Positions 9,577-17,763 of a stretch of DNA of 64,000 bases are shown in pieces (position 1 is the stretch's first letter; each line of letters opens with the position of its first letter). The stretch spans positions 1 through 64,000 of the forward strand of contig JAFEBA010000052.1 of the NCBI GenBank assembly GCA_018266105.1, read 5' to 3'. Below the pieces are notes generated by a model. It saw only the letters and a list, made by a program, of their open reading frames with translations. It searched no databases and had not been told where the DNA came from. This stretch comes from a bacterium. Its GTDB lineage: Bacteria > Vulcanimicrobiota > Xenobia > Xenobiales > JADMJV01. The position numbers were made by a program, and so were the translations under genes.

Positions 9577-9741
9577 CTCCTGGCCAGTATACTGGCGATC
9601 CCGGTCGTTCGTCCACCGGCGGGGCCCTGTATGATGGGGTCGCAGTTTCCCCAAGGGAGAAAGTTTTCCAGGCAGTGTGCGCGAAGCGCTCAGCGAGTAT
9701 ATGAAACCTGTCCAAATCCTGTTTTCTGGTGGCTCCTGCCG

Positions 9742-12162
9742 ATGATGAGTCCTGAGGCCAAACGCTGGCTATCCAAGAACGTGCACTCGCTTCGAGAGCG
9801 GCTCCTCACCGATCTGCGTGGTGAAGTCGATGGCCAGTACAAATGGCAGTTGCCGCTGAGCCAGGCCGTGCTGACTCAGGAGCAGCGCAAGAAGCGTCAG
9901 CGCCTGGAAGCCTGGTTGAGTGAACAGGCTTGCGGTTGCTCTCGCGGTCTCAAAGAGAGCGAGGAGCAGGCGCGGGAACGTCATCTTCAGTCCGCCGTCA
10001 AGCTGGCCGGCGCCACCCTGCTGAATCGGCTGGTGGTGATCCGGCAGATGGAAACCTTGGAACTCACCCGGGTCAAGTTGGTGACCCGAGGCTGGGCCAG
10101 TCCCGACTACGCCGATTTTCGCAGGGATTTCGCCCCGGCCCTGGGCGATGACGGCTTCGAGCTCTTGCTGAACCTGCTCTTTGAGGAGCTGGCCTTGGAC
10201 CTGCCAGGCCTTTTTGGTGAAGTCGGCGTGACCGGCCTCATCCCGGTGTCCACCGCCACCCTGAGGCACGTGCTGGAGACGCTGGAGGCCCGGGAGCTTA
10301 GCGATGAGGACCGCCGGGGACTGTGGATGGACGATACCCTGCTGGGCTGGGTCTATCAGTTTTGGAACGATCCTGAGCGCGATGCTCTCGACGGCAAGGT
10401 TGAGACTCACCAGCTGGCGGCGAAAACCCAGTGCTTCACCGACCGCTACATGGTGGAGTGGTTGTTGCAAAACAGCCTGGGCCAGTTGTGGTTGGGGATG
10501 TGCAACAAAAACGGCTGGACTCCCGACGTCATCTCAACCGGGACCTTGGATGCCCTGGAGTCTCGCCGCCAGGAGTGGCGGGAAAAGCGACAGCGGGGTG
10601 AGGTCGACCTGGAGGCTCTGATGCCCTTGCATTCGCCTCTGGAGGACCGCTGGAAGTACTGGGTTCCGCGCACCTTACCCGAGCCTCACGCCAACCTTCC
10701 AACCTCGTTGCGCGACGTGCGGCTGCTTGACCCCGCTTGCGGCTCGGGGCACTTCCTGGTCACCGCTTTCGACCTGCTGGCTGCACTCTATGAGGAAGAA
10801 GCCCGTCACCGAGGCGAGGTTTGGACATCTGAGCAAGTTGCAGCCTGGATCTTGGAGAACAACCTGCACGGGATCGATATCGATACACGCGCCGTGCAAA
10901 TCGCCGGGGCCGCGCTGTGGCTCAAAATGAAGCGGTTTTGCCCGGAAGCACGAGTGGAGCGCCTCAACCTGGTTTCTTCGGACTTCGGACTTGGACGTTT
11001 GGGCCTCGATCAGCCGGAAGTGCGCGATTTTGTCCGCTCGGTGGAGGAAGAAACCGGGATCCCGGCCAGGCTGGTGGATGAGCTGGTGTCCGCACTGAAG
11101 GATGCCGACCATCTGGGCAGCCTGCTGCGGGTGGATAAAGTCTTCGACAAAGCCGTGGCCTCCGTGCAGGGGCTGTTCGACACGGGCGATGCTCGCGCGA
11201 TTTTGCTGGAGCGGCTGGAAGATTTTGTGCAGAGCCATTCGGGGGACGAAGACCTGAGTCAGCGTCTTCTGGGACAAAGCCTGGCCCGCAGCAGCGAGTT
11301 CTTGCGCTTGAACCGCGAGGGGATCTACGATTTGGTTGTGGGCAATCCGCCCTACTTGAACAAGGGCAAAATTGTCGAGCTGAAATACCTCGACCGCAAT
11401 TATCCGGACGGCAAAGCCGACCTCTACTCGGCGTTCCTGTTGCGCGGCCTCGAACTGGCCAAGATCGGCGGAATCTCGAGTTTGCTGACGCTACGCGGTT
11501 GGATGTTCCTGGGCACTTTTGCTTCGTTGCGAGCGCGCTTGCTTAGCGAGAACCGCTTGAATGTAATTGGCGACCTGGATCGTGGGGCATTCGAGGACAT
11601 TCTTGATGAGGTGGTGTCGGTATGCATTTCCTCTTTTGAGACTGGAGGACCTGGCGGACCGAGCGTCGCTGTGTTACCGACCCCGCGTAGTGACTCTGCG
11701 AGAGACAATCGGCGAACACGGCGGAAAATGTCGGCCCTCTTGAGCGGTGTAGGGAGATACGACTTTCGGGTCGAGCAACTTGCGGCTGTGCCTGAGAGGC
11801 CACTGGTGTATTGGTGGGATGACCAATTCCTAGCAAAGTATTCATCCTATCCCAGGCTGTCAGACTATGCACCTGCTCGTTTTGGTGCGAATACCGGCGA
11901 TAACGTTCGGTTTTTAAGGTTAGGCTGGGAGTTGGGCCTAGGAGAATTCGCTCCTAAGGCATTTTCGGATCCCGTGGATTCCGATGCAAGATGGCAACCC
12001 TTCGTTAAGGGCGCTGGTGGTATCGTCTGGTATGAGCCTGCTTCAACAGCAGTAAACTGGGCTCTATCTGGCATAGAAATGAAGACAAATGTCTTGAATA
12101 AATTTGGTCCAAATACTATTGGATGGAAGATTTCTAACAGTAATTACTATTTTCGGCCGTAG
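9742..12162 (+). CDS. pglX: BREX adenine methyltransferase PglX, N-terminal part (frame broken at 12160)
   Basis: This part codes for about 806 residues of the BREX type adenine-specific DNA methyltransferase, the enzyme that marks host DNA and sets site specificity. SAM-binding motif I is DPACGSGHF at residue 330 and the catalytic motif is NPPY at residue 535. The N-terminal MSPEAKRWLSKNVHSLRERLL is typical of PglX. The frame ends at a TAG (12160-12162) just after NYYFRP. One extra base after CCG would continue as VAFSMIGSNFSARAHRY into the downstream frame. The ATG at 9742 (or 9745) has only a weak ribosome site. The open frame reaches back to 9226, but that part lies over the opposite-strand Rpn gene. 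Confidence 0.85.
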   Translation: MMSPEAKRWLSKNVHSLRERLLTDLRGEVDGQYKWQLPLSQAVLTQEQRKKRQRLEAWLSEQACGCSRGLKESEEQARERHLQSAVKLAGATLLNRLVVIRQMETLELTRVKLVTRGWASPDYADFRRDFAPALGDDGFELLLNLLFEELALDLPGLFGEVGVTGLIPVSTATLRHVLETLEARELSDEDRRGLWMDDTLLGWVYQFWNDPERDALDGKVETHQLAAKTQCFTDRYMVEWLLQNSLGQLWLGMCNKNGWTPDVISTGTLDALESRRQEWREKRQRGEVDLEALMPLHSPLEDRWKYWVPRTLPEPHANLPTSLRDVRLLDPACGSGHFLVTAFDLLAALYEEEARHRGEVWTSEQVAAWILENNLHGIDIDTRAVQIAGAALWLKMKRFCPEARVERLNLVSSDFGLGRLGLDQPEVRDFVRSVEEETGIPARLVDELVSALKDADHLGSLLRVDKVFDKAVASVQGLFDTGDARAILLERLEDFVQSHSGDEDLSQRLLGQSLARSSEFLRLNREGIYDLVVGNPPYLNKGKIVELKYLDRNYPDGKADLYSAFLLRGLELAKIGGISSLLTLRGWMFLGTFASLRARLLSENRLNVIGDLDRGAFEDILDEVVSVCISSFETGGPGGPSVAVLPTPRSDSARDNRRTRRKMSALLSGVGRYDFRVEQLAAVPERPLVYWWDDQFLAKYSSYPRLSDYAPARFGANTGDNVRFLRLGWELGLGEFAPKAFSDPVDSDARWQPFVKGAGGIVWYEPASTAVNWALSGIEMKTNVLNKFGPNTIGWKISNSNYYFRP

Positions 12163-12170
12163 CGTTTTCC

Positions 12171-13592
12171 ATGATCGGGTCAAATTTTTCAGCAAGAGCC
12201 CATCGATACCGGAGTATTATTGGCGACAAAGGCTCGTCGGTGTTCCCAGCCGATATTGCAAATACCCTTTGCCTGATGAACTCGGAAAGGGCCAAATATG
12301 TCTTAAGCTCATTAAACCCTACTGTCTCCTTTCAAGTTGGTGACGTAAACCGACTCCCTCTATTCCCTATAGAGTCCGCCAACGAAATCGTGGCCTTGCT
12401 GGACGCGGCCTTTACTCAGCACGAGCAGGCCCGCGAGACCTCGGTCGAGTTCGTGAAACCGGGGCCGAGTGCCTGGACCTACGCGCAGCAATGGGCACAA
12501 CAGGCAGTCGATCGGGAGCCCGGGACCCCGCTCCCGCCCTACGAACCAATCGAAGAACCGCCGGCCGCGGTGGACCACGTCAGTTACGCCGTCGGTCTGG
12601 CGATCGGGCGGTTCCCTTCAAAAGTCGAGCATTTGCCCAACGGTATCCTGTTTCTGGCCGGGCGCTCGGACAGCCTGGATCATCCGGCCACTCAGGCGCT
12701 CCATAAAACTTGGAGCGAATTTCCGCTTTCCAAGCTCGACCTGCGGGCTTATCTGAAGACGGAGTTCTTCAGCAAGGACCACCTGGACCGCTACAAAAAA
12801 AGGCCCATCTATTTCCCGCTCAGTTCCGAGAAGCGGAATTTCGTTGCCTACGTCTCCATCCATCGCTGGCAGGACAACACTCTCGATATTCTCCTGGCCG
12901 ACTATCTGCAGCCCGAGCTCTCCAGGCTGGGGGCGGAACTCAGCGACCTGAGTGAGGCGCGCACCCAGGGCGACCGCAAGGCACAGTCGGACGCGGAGAA
13001 GCGCTACCAGCAGGTGAGCGCCCTGACCCTGGAGATCCAGAACTTCATCGATACACTCAGAGCGGTGGCGGAACGCGGAGCTCCGCCCAGCGATGCGAAA
13101 TGTCGTGCTCGCGAGGTGGACGCGCCTCTCCGCATGGATTTGGACGACGGCGTCATGATCAATAGCGCTGGCCTGTGGCCGCTGTTGGCCCCTCAGTGGA
13201 AAGACCCGAAGGAATGGTGGAAGGAGTTGTGCGCCGACAAAGGCGTGTATGACTGGGCCCACCTGACCATGCGATATTTTCCGCAAAGAGTCACCGCCAA
13301 ATGCCAGCAAGACCCCTCGCTGGCCGTCGCCCACGGAGTATTTTGGAAATATCACCCTGCTAAGGCGATGGAGTGGGAGCTGCGACTGCAGGACCCTGAG
13401 GAGCTGGGTCCGGACTTTCGACTGGATGAGCCTGGCGGCGACGAGTTCAGGGCCGCTTTCCTCGCTGAGCACCCGGAGCTGGTGCGCGAGTTGCGCCTGG
13501 CTGAGGAGAAACGGCGGGCCAAGAGAGCGGACAAAGGCGTCTCTCAGGACCAGGGCGAGCTGGATTTTGAGGAGGACGATTCCTCCGATTAG
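12171..13592 (+). CDS. pglX: PglX, C-terminal part in the shifted frame
   Basis: The segment continues PglX in the -1 frame. IGSNFSARAHRYRSIIGDKGSSVFP is the conserved target-recognition-to-C-terminal transition of this family, followed by GDVNRLPLFPI and a helical tail of about 400 residues ending in an acidic run. If translated alone from ATG 12171 it lacks the catalytic domain. No long homopolymer sits at the junction, so the slip-strand phase variation known for some pglX genes is not obvious. The missing base is in a CCG-TAG context. The gene ends four bases inside the opposite-strand second Rpn gene. Confidence 0.8.
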   Translation: MIGSNFSARAHRYRSIIGDKGSSVFPADIANTLCLMNSERAKYVLSSLNPTVSFQVGDVNRLPLFPIESANEIVALLDAAFTQHEQARETSVEFVKPGPSAWTYAQQWAQQAVDREPGTPLPPYEPIEEPPAAVDHVSYAVGLAIGRFPSKVEHLPNGILFLAGRSDSLDHPATQALHKTWSEFPLSKLDLRAYLKTEFFSKDHLDRYKKRPIYFPLSSEKRNFVAYVSIHRWQDNTLDILLADYLQPELSRLGAELSDLSEARTQGDRKAQSDAEKRYQQVSALTLEIQNFIDTLRAVAERGAPPSDAKCRAREVDAPLRMDLDDGVMINSAGLWPLLAPQWKDPKEWWKELCADKGVYDWAHLTMRYFPQRVTAKCQQDPSLAVAHGVFWKYHPAKAMEWELRLQDPEELGPDFRLDEPGGDEFRAAFLAEHPELVRELRLAEEKRRAKRADKGVSQDQGELDFEEDDSSD

Positions 13593-14433
13593 GGCAAATC
13601 GTTCTCGTTCAGACCGGCAGCACGCAGCACCGTCTCTCGATCAAGGCCGGCGGCAAGCAAGTTGCGCGCCACCTCCAGCTTGCCCTCCAGCTTGGCTGTG
13701 TAGATACGATTCAGTTCATCCCTTTCGGCTTTTTCTCTGGCCTCGATCAGTTCTCGAATGGGATCTTTCGCGTAGGCTCGCCGCATCGATTCCAAAGCCA
13801 TGACAATGCCCTCCTCCTGCTGCAAATTATCGGGTAGATCAATCTCTTCAGGTCCGTAAAGGTCGGCAAACTTCAAGAAATACAGCCACCGCTCAAAGCG
13901 AGTTCGCAGCTCTTGGGGTTTGGCGGGTTAAATTTGCGCAGCTCAACATAATGCAACTCCAGCACGTCGCTGAGAAGATAGCCTGAGCTCTTCTCGCGTA
14001 GGAGGAAGGTGCTGTGAACTTCTTCCGTGTCGGGCAGCAAGTTGAAGTCGACCAGGCTAATCGAAACCGTCTTGAGCAGGTCCTGATAGGAGTCGCCCCG
14101 TTGCATCTGTTCGCTGTAGAATCTGGAGATGTAGTAGATCGAACGTTTCAGGTAGTCGCCTACGCCGGGGCGCAGCTGGACTTCCACGTTATACTGCCGG
14201 CCGTTGCTGTCACGGGCCTTGAGGTCAAAGATCGGCCCTTTGTCTTCGATATACTGCTTTTCAGAGACCGGACTGAGTAGAATCAACTCTACGATCTCGT
14301 CCGCACCTTGCAAGTCGAGCAGCGCGTTGACCAAAGCTCTCATAGTCGGCTCCCCAGAAGTGGTGCCAAACACGATTTTGAAGAGGATGTCATTGAGAAT
14401 GCCCGGATGCTTCACCCGGTCACTATAACCCAT
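13589..14433 (-). pseudogene. Second Rpn-family nuclease, frameshifted
   Basis: The upstream part starts at 14433 (MGYSDRVKHPGILNDILFK) and contains the nuclease core KGPIFDLKARDSNGRQYNVEVQ. It runs out of frame after FNPPNPK near 13913. The adjacent frame resumes as ELRTRFERWLYFLKFADLYGPE through to an ordinary Rpn C-terminus with NLQQEEGIVMALE and RETVLRAAGL. One added G (AAGAGC to AAGGAGC) would restore about 280 residues. It is convergent with pglX and overlaps its stop by four bases. It shares the family and orientation of the gene at 8737-9576, so pglX is bracketed by two Rpn genes. Confidence 0.8.
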
Positions 14434-14596
14434 AAACCGTCAGCCGATCCAGCGCCAAGCGTTTCCAGGAGGCGTGCTGCTGTTGACCGCAACTTGATGA
14501 GGAAAGGCGAGAGCACAAAAGGTTGCTTGGGAATCGGCATGGGGGGCTCCGGTAGGGCGAGGAGACCCCAGGAGCAGAATCAAATCAGTTCATATC

Positions 14597-14836
14597 ATGT
14601 CCAAGCGCCGTCAACATCTTTACTCCCTGGTTTGCCCCGTCGAGCCTGTCGAGAGCGACCCCGCTTCCCGGTTGCGCCTGGCCTTAGAGATGATGGGCGC
14701 TGGCCTGGAGATGAAACGCCTGAGTCTTCAGCGAGCATACCTTCAAGAGGGTCCCGAGAGTATCGCCGCACGCCTCGCCAGCTGGGTTCAGAGCCAGCCA
14801 GTTGCTCCAGGTCTGCGTCTCCGTCCACTGTCTTGA
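14597..14836 (+). CDS. Small protein coupled to a nucleotidyltransferase
   Basis: The 79-residue protein (MSKRRQHLYSLVCPVEPVESDPASRLRLAL...) has a helical, leucine- and arginine-rich middle and a proline-rich tail. No clear ribosome site precedes the ATG. The family name is not known to me. Its stop overlaps the TTG start of the nucleotidyltransferase-like gene (TTGA at 14833-14836), so the two are coupled. That arrangement suggests a two-gene module, possibly antitoxin and toxin, but this is inference. Confidence 0.55.
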   Translation: MSKRRQHLYSLVCPVEPVESDPASRLRLALEMMGAGLEMKRLSLQRAYLQEGPESIAARLASWVQSQPVAPGLRLRPLS

Positions 14837-15426
14837 ACGAGTTTTCGCTTTACCTCAAGCAAATCGGTGATCACCTCGAAGTCTCTGGGACGAGTTGGTG
14901 CCTGATCGGTGGGTTGGCGGTCGGCGCCCGGACTGACCCCAGATTCACCAAGGATGCCGACCTGGCAGTGAGCGTGGCCACTGATGAGGAAAGCGAGCAT
15001 CTCGTATTTGCCCTGCAAGCCGCTGGCTATCACATTTGGGCCATCCTGGAGCAGACAACGACAGGCAGATTGGCTACCGCCCGCCTGGCTCCCCCTGGAG
15101 GTCACGATGGCCTGGTGATAGACCTGCTTTTTGCTTCGTCCGGGATCGAGAGATCGATTGTGTCCAGAGCAGAAGCTTTGGAGGTTTTCCTGGCGTCTGG
15201 CTGCCGGTCGCCAGCCTGGAGATTTGATCGCCATGAAGATTCTGGCCCGCGACGATCAAACCAGGCATCAGGTCGGCTGTATTTGAGGGCGCTTTTTAGC
15301 CAGGCCAATGAGCATGAGAGGCAAGTTGCCCGGTTGGCACTGGCTGAGATTTGTGCCCTCGGCTACCATCGCGGGCGGTTGCTTGAGGTCGGGCTGGAAG
15401 CCGCCGAGGTTGAGTTTAAGCAATGA
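14833..15426 (+). pseudogene. AbiEii/AbiGii-like nucleotidyltransferase, multiply frameshifted
   Basis: The gene starts at a TTG overlapping the preceding stop. LIGGLAVGARTDPRFTKDADLAV near residue 30 is the nucleotidyltransferase core (GG plus D-x-D) of AbiEii-type proteins. Downstream, the homologous reading moves through all three frames. VF in frame 1 continues as PGVWLPVASL (15190-15218), then GDLIAMKILARDDQTRHQ (15219-15271), then RLYLRALFSQ back in frame 1. Each step is explained by one missing base, near 15189, 15218 and 15272. As read, the middle is scrambled but no stop interrupts frame 1. Family members are toxins that modify tRNA or other nucleic acids in abortive-infection systems. 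Confidence 0.65.
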
Positions 15427-15758
15427 AGCCGAGGAAGATCATCGAGCGCGATCGGGTGACGTTGCCCGCTAACACACCAGGTCGGATAAAGCTCGAATCA
15501 AGCTTGGGTTGCATTCAGCCTGCCCGCGCTCGGCGGGATTGGCTGTCATCGAGGACAGGGGGCTGTCTCGTCTGCAGGTCGCTTTGGATGAGGGCCCCCC
15601 GAGGGCGACGGAAGAGCCGCGGCTGACTTGACTCACAAACCTATCGGAGTGTGCAACCAGCCTTCAATTGCAGTCAAAGTGCTCTCTCCCATGCTGCCCA
15701 GGGTTGGAACAATCTGGACTTAAGCCAGTGGCAAGAATTTAAATCGGCCGCAATGACG
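15427..15758 (+). other. Intergenic region with no supported gene
   Basis: An ATG at 15423 overlaps the preceding stop and opens a frame of 67 codons (MKPRKIIERDRVTLP...), but its later part looks noncoding and it may be a remnant third gene of the nucleotidyltransferase module. The rest, up to the converging barrel gene, contains short G- and C-rich inverted repeats near 15585-15620 but no terminator with a T run that I can identify. Confidence 0.35.
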
Positions 15759-16544
15759 CTAGAATCCGACCGAAAAGTTGAGCCCCGGATACTTGGTGTT
15801 GGCGTAGATGAAAGTAACGCCGTAGCGGTCCCAACTGTAACTGACGGTGGGGTGGAAGTTGACGCCATCAAAAGACATGATCGAGCTCCAGTGGTCGTCG
15901 AACTGGAAGCTGGCGCCGCACGGGATGAGCATGCGGTGCTCAAACTGGCTATAGGAAGCGCCCACGTATAGTCCGATGCCTTTGGCCACCGTCTTGCTAA
16001 CGGTCAGGTAATAGGATTGGCCGTGGGGAGTGCCGATGCGGTCAGAACTGGTGCCCACCATGATGGCCGGCATTCGCTCGGATTCGCGGACGATTCGCCA
16101 GTTGAGGAGCGGGCCCAGGTTGGCGGTGGGTGAAAGCGGGTTGTATTCCACTCCCACCTGGAGATCCGGGTTCATTCGGTAAACCAGGGTGTTCCGCCAT
16201 TGGGCGCGTTGAATCTGCCCGGGGATGACACGTGTGGTGTAGGTCCACTGATAGGGAGTAATGTTTGAACCGCCCCGGACCGGGGCGCCCTCGCCGGGTC
16301 AGCCCGGTCAACTGGGGACGGCGGCCCCGGGGTCGTCTTCTTCTTCGGTAATCTGGTCGGCTTCGGGAATGCTGGTGGTGCCTTTCGGCGGGGTTGCCGC
16401 GGGAAGAGGTTCGGCTACAATCAGGACCAATTCGCGGTTGTTGGCTTCTTGCAGGATGCGCTGCAGTGTGTGGTCGACCGAAGCAGGCTGCGCGCTGCAA
16501 ACCGCCGTGAGTGCCAGAGCCAGGCCGTTGATTTTGACTTTCAC
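15759..16544 (-). pseudogene. Outer-membrane beta-barrel protein with two in-frame stops
   Basis: The N-terminus has a signal peptide (MKVKINGLALALTAVCSAQ) followed by a helical and acidic, proline-rich linker. Two TGA codons (16308-16310 and 16299-16301) interrupt the frame. After them the same frame continues as NITPYQWTYTTRVIPGQ, TLVYRMNPDLQVGVEYNP and alternating beta strands ending in LNFSVGF. A terminal phenylalanine after such strands is the usual mark of outer-membrane barrels. Its start overlaps the stop of the thioredoxin gene (ATGA), so they form one operon under the MerR-type promoter. CGA-to-TGA changes would explain both stops. The substrate is unknown; metal stress is suggested by context. 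Confidence 0.55.
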
Positions 16545-17230
16545 GGCCTGGCCAACTCCGCCGTCAGAGCGGCTTTGAAGGCTTCATCGATCTCGCCCGT
16601 CTGGCGGTAGACGATTTCTCCCTGACGGTTGATCAGGATGGTCACGGGAATCGCCTTGACCGAGCCGATCTGTTTCAGCAGTTTGCGCAGGAAGTCTTTG
16701 CCGCTGGCGGAGCTGGCCAGCACGGACGGGTAATTGACGCCGTGCTCTTTGAGGAAGTTGACATGGTCTTCTTCCTGTTTGTCGTAGGAGAAGCCCAGGA
16801 TGTGCAAATCCTTGGCGTTCTGGCGTTGCAGCTCCACGAACTGGGGAATTTCCGCCACGCATGGTCCACACCAGGTGGCCCAGAAATCCAGCACGATGAC
16901 TTTATTCTGCCAGTCACTTCGCTTGAGGGTGGTGCCATCGCCCAACTGCAGTTCGAAGTCGGGAAGCCTGCCGAAGTGCCCGGCACCTTCGGTTTGGCTG
17001 GCCTTCTCGAATTTGGCGGCCCAGTCCCCCGGATCGGCGGAGAACTTTTCTTTGCAGGCCTCGCTGCAGAAGTAGTAGGTCTTGCCTTCGTGGGCAGTTG
17101 TAGCGGCTACCGCTTCGGGACCAGCGCCCTCGGTCACGGCGCAGATTGCGCACCGCTTTCGTTCCTGGCTCAGAACGTTTTCCGGCCAGGCAGCCACCAA
17201 GAGCATGACCAGGACAAGAATGTATCTCAT
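16541..17230 (-). CDS. Secreted YHS/TRASH-type and TlpA-like thioredoxin fusion protein
   Basis: The 229-residue protein has a signal peptide (residues 1-21). Next comes a cysteine-rich domain with CAIC at 27-30 and YFCSEACKEKF near 53-63, as in metal-binding YHS/TRASH modules. The C-terminal part is a TlpA/ResA-like thioredoxin with the active site WCGPC. It is therefore probably a periplasmic thiol-disulfide protein that senses, delivers or is protected from a soft metal ion. It is transcribed away from a MerR-family gene, from a promoter with a 19-base spacer overlying the MerR operator, and is followed by the broken barrel gene with a four-base overlap. Confidence 0.82.
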   Translation of the reverse strand: MRYILVLVMLLVAAWPENVLSQERKRCAICAVTEGAGPEAVAATTAHEGKTYYFCSEACKEKFSADPGDWAAKFEKASQTEGAGHFGRLPDFELQLGDGTTLKRSDWQNKVIVLDFWATWCGPCVAEIPQFVELQRQNAKDLHILGFSYDKQEEDHVNFLKEHGVNYPSVLASSASGKDFLRKLLKQIGSVKAIPVTILINRQGEIVYRQTGEIDEAFKAALTAELARP

Positions 17231-17282
17231 AGGCTCCCTCAGGCGCCCGCAGGGTTCGGCTTGCGAGCGGGCAATTCAGTCG

Positions 17283-17313
17283 AGAGTAAAGTCTCAAGTT
17301 ACTGGAGAGTCAA
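17283..17313 (-). promoter_or_regulatory. MerR-type promoter and operator
   Basis: On the minus strand a -35 box TTGACT (17308-17313) and a -10 box TACTCT (17283-17288) are separated by 19 bases. The spacer region holds an imperfect dyad, arms AGTCTCAAGT (17290-17299) and ACTGGAGAGT (17301-17310), 8 of 10 paired. A 19-20 base spacer with a central dyad is the hallmark of MerR-activated promoters. It drives the thioredoxin gene at 17230; the divergent merR-like GTG is at 17317. Confidence 0.8.
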
Positions 17314-17316
17314 GCA

Positions 17317-17712
17317 GTGAAAATCGGAGAACTGGCCCGCAAGACCGGGCTCCCCATCGCCACTTTGCGTTTCTACGAGATGGAGGGGCTGCTAGACAGC
17401 CAGCGCTCTTCGGGAAACTACCGGGATTTCCCTGAGGAAGCGGTGGCCCAGGCCGAGCGGATTCGCCTGTATCGCTCGCTGGATCTGACGCTGCCGGAGA
17501 TTCGCTCGATGCTGCGTCTGGCCGAGACCCCCGCGTCCAGCTGCGGCCAGGTCTGCGAGCTGATTGGCCATCATCTGGAAAAGGTGCGGCGCCAGCGCGA
17601 ACGCCTCCAGCATCTGGAGATAGAGTTGCAGAGGCTGCTGACAATCTGCCCTGGCCCGACAACTCCCGGCGATTGCCAGATTCTGGCGGAACTGGCCGGG
17701 AGTCGCAGCTGA
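17317..17712 (+). CDS. MerR-family metal-responsive regulator (CadR/PbrR-like)
   Basis: The 131-residue protein begins MKIGELARKTGLPIATLRFYEMEGLL, the MerR winged-helix DNA-binding domain, followed by a long dimerisation helix. It has Cys76 and Cys80 at the base of the helix and Cys111 and Cys120 in the C-terminal loop (CPGPTTPGDC). The positions near 76, 111 and 120 match the Cd/Pb-binding cysteines of CadR and PbrR. It starts at a GTG directly next to its operator and is divergent from the YHS/thioredoxin gene, its likely target. The exact metal cannot be decided from sequence. Confidence 0.85.
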   Translation: MKIGELARKTGLPIATLRFYEMEGLLDSQRSSGNYRDFPEEAVAQAERIRLYRSLDLTLPEIRSMLRLAETPASSCGQVCELIGHHLEKVRRQRERLQHLEIELQRLLTICPGPTTPGDCQILAELAGSRS

Positions 17713-17763
17713 TACGGGCGAGTTCATATGCCTCAATTGCAAGCACCTTCGCGGCTGAGAAAC

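Noticed and set aside
12151..12180. Phase-variable homopolymer in pglX
   Set aside because: The longest run at the junction is four T and the missing base is in a CCG-TAG context, so slipped-strand switching as in other pglX genes is not supported.
16299..16310. General UGA readthrough or recoded genetic code suggested by two TGA codons in the barrel gene
   Set aside because: Many intact genes here end at TGA (brxE, brxD, brxHI, both AddAB-like genes), and no SECIS-like hairpin follows these TGAs. Point mutation or sequencing error is simpler.
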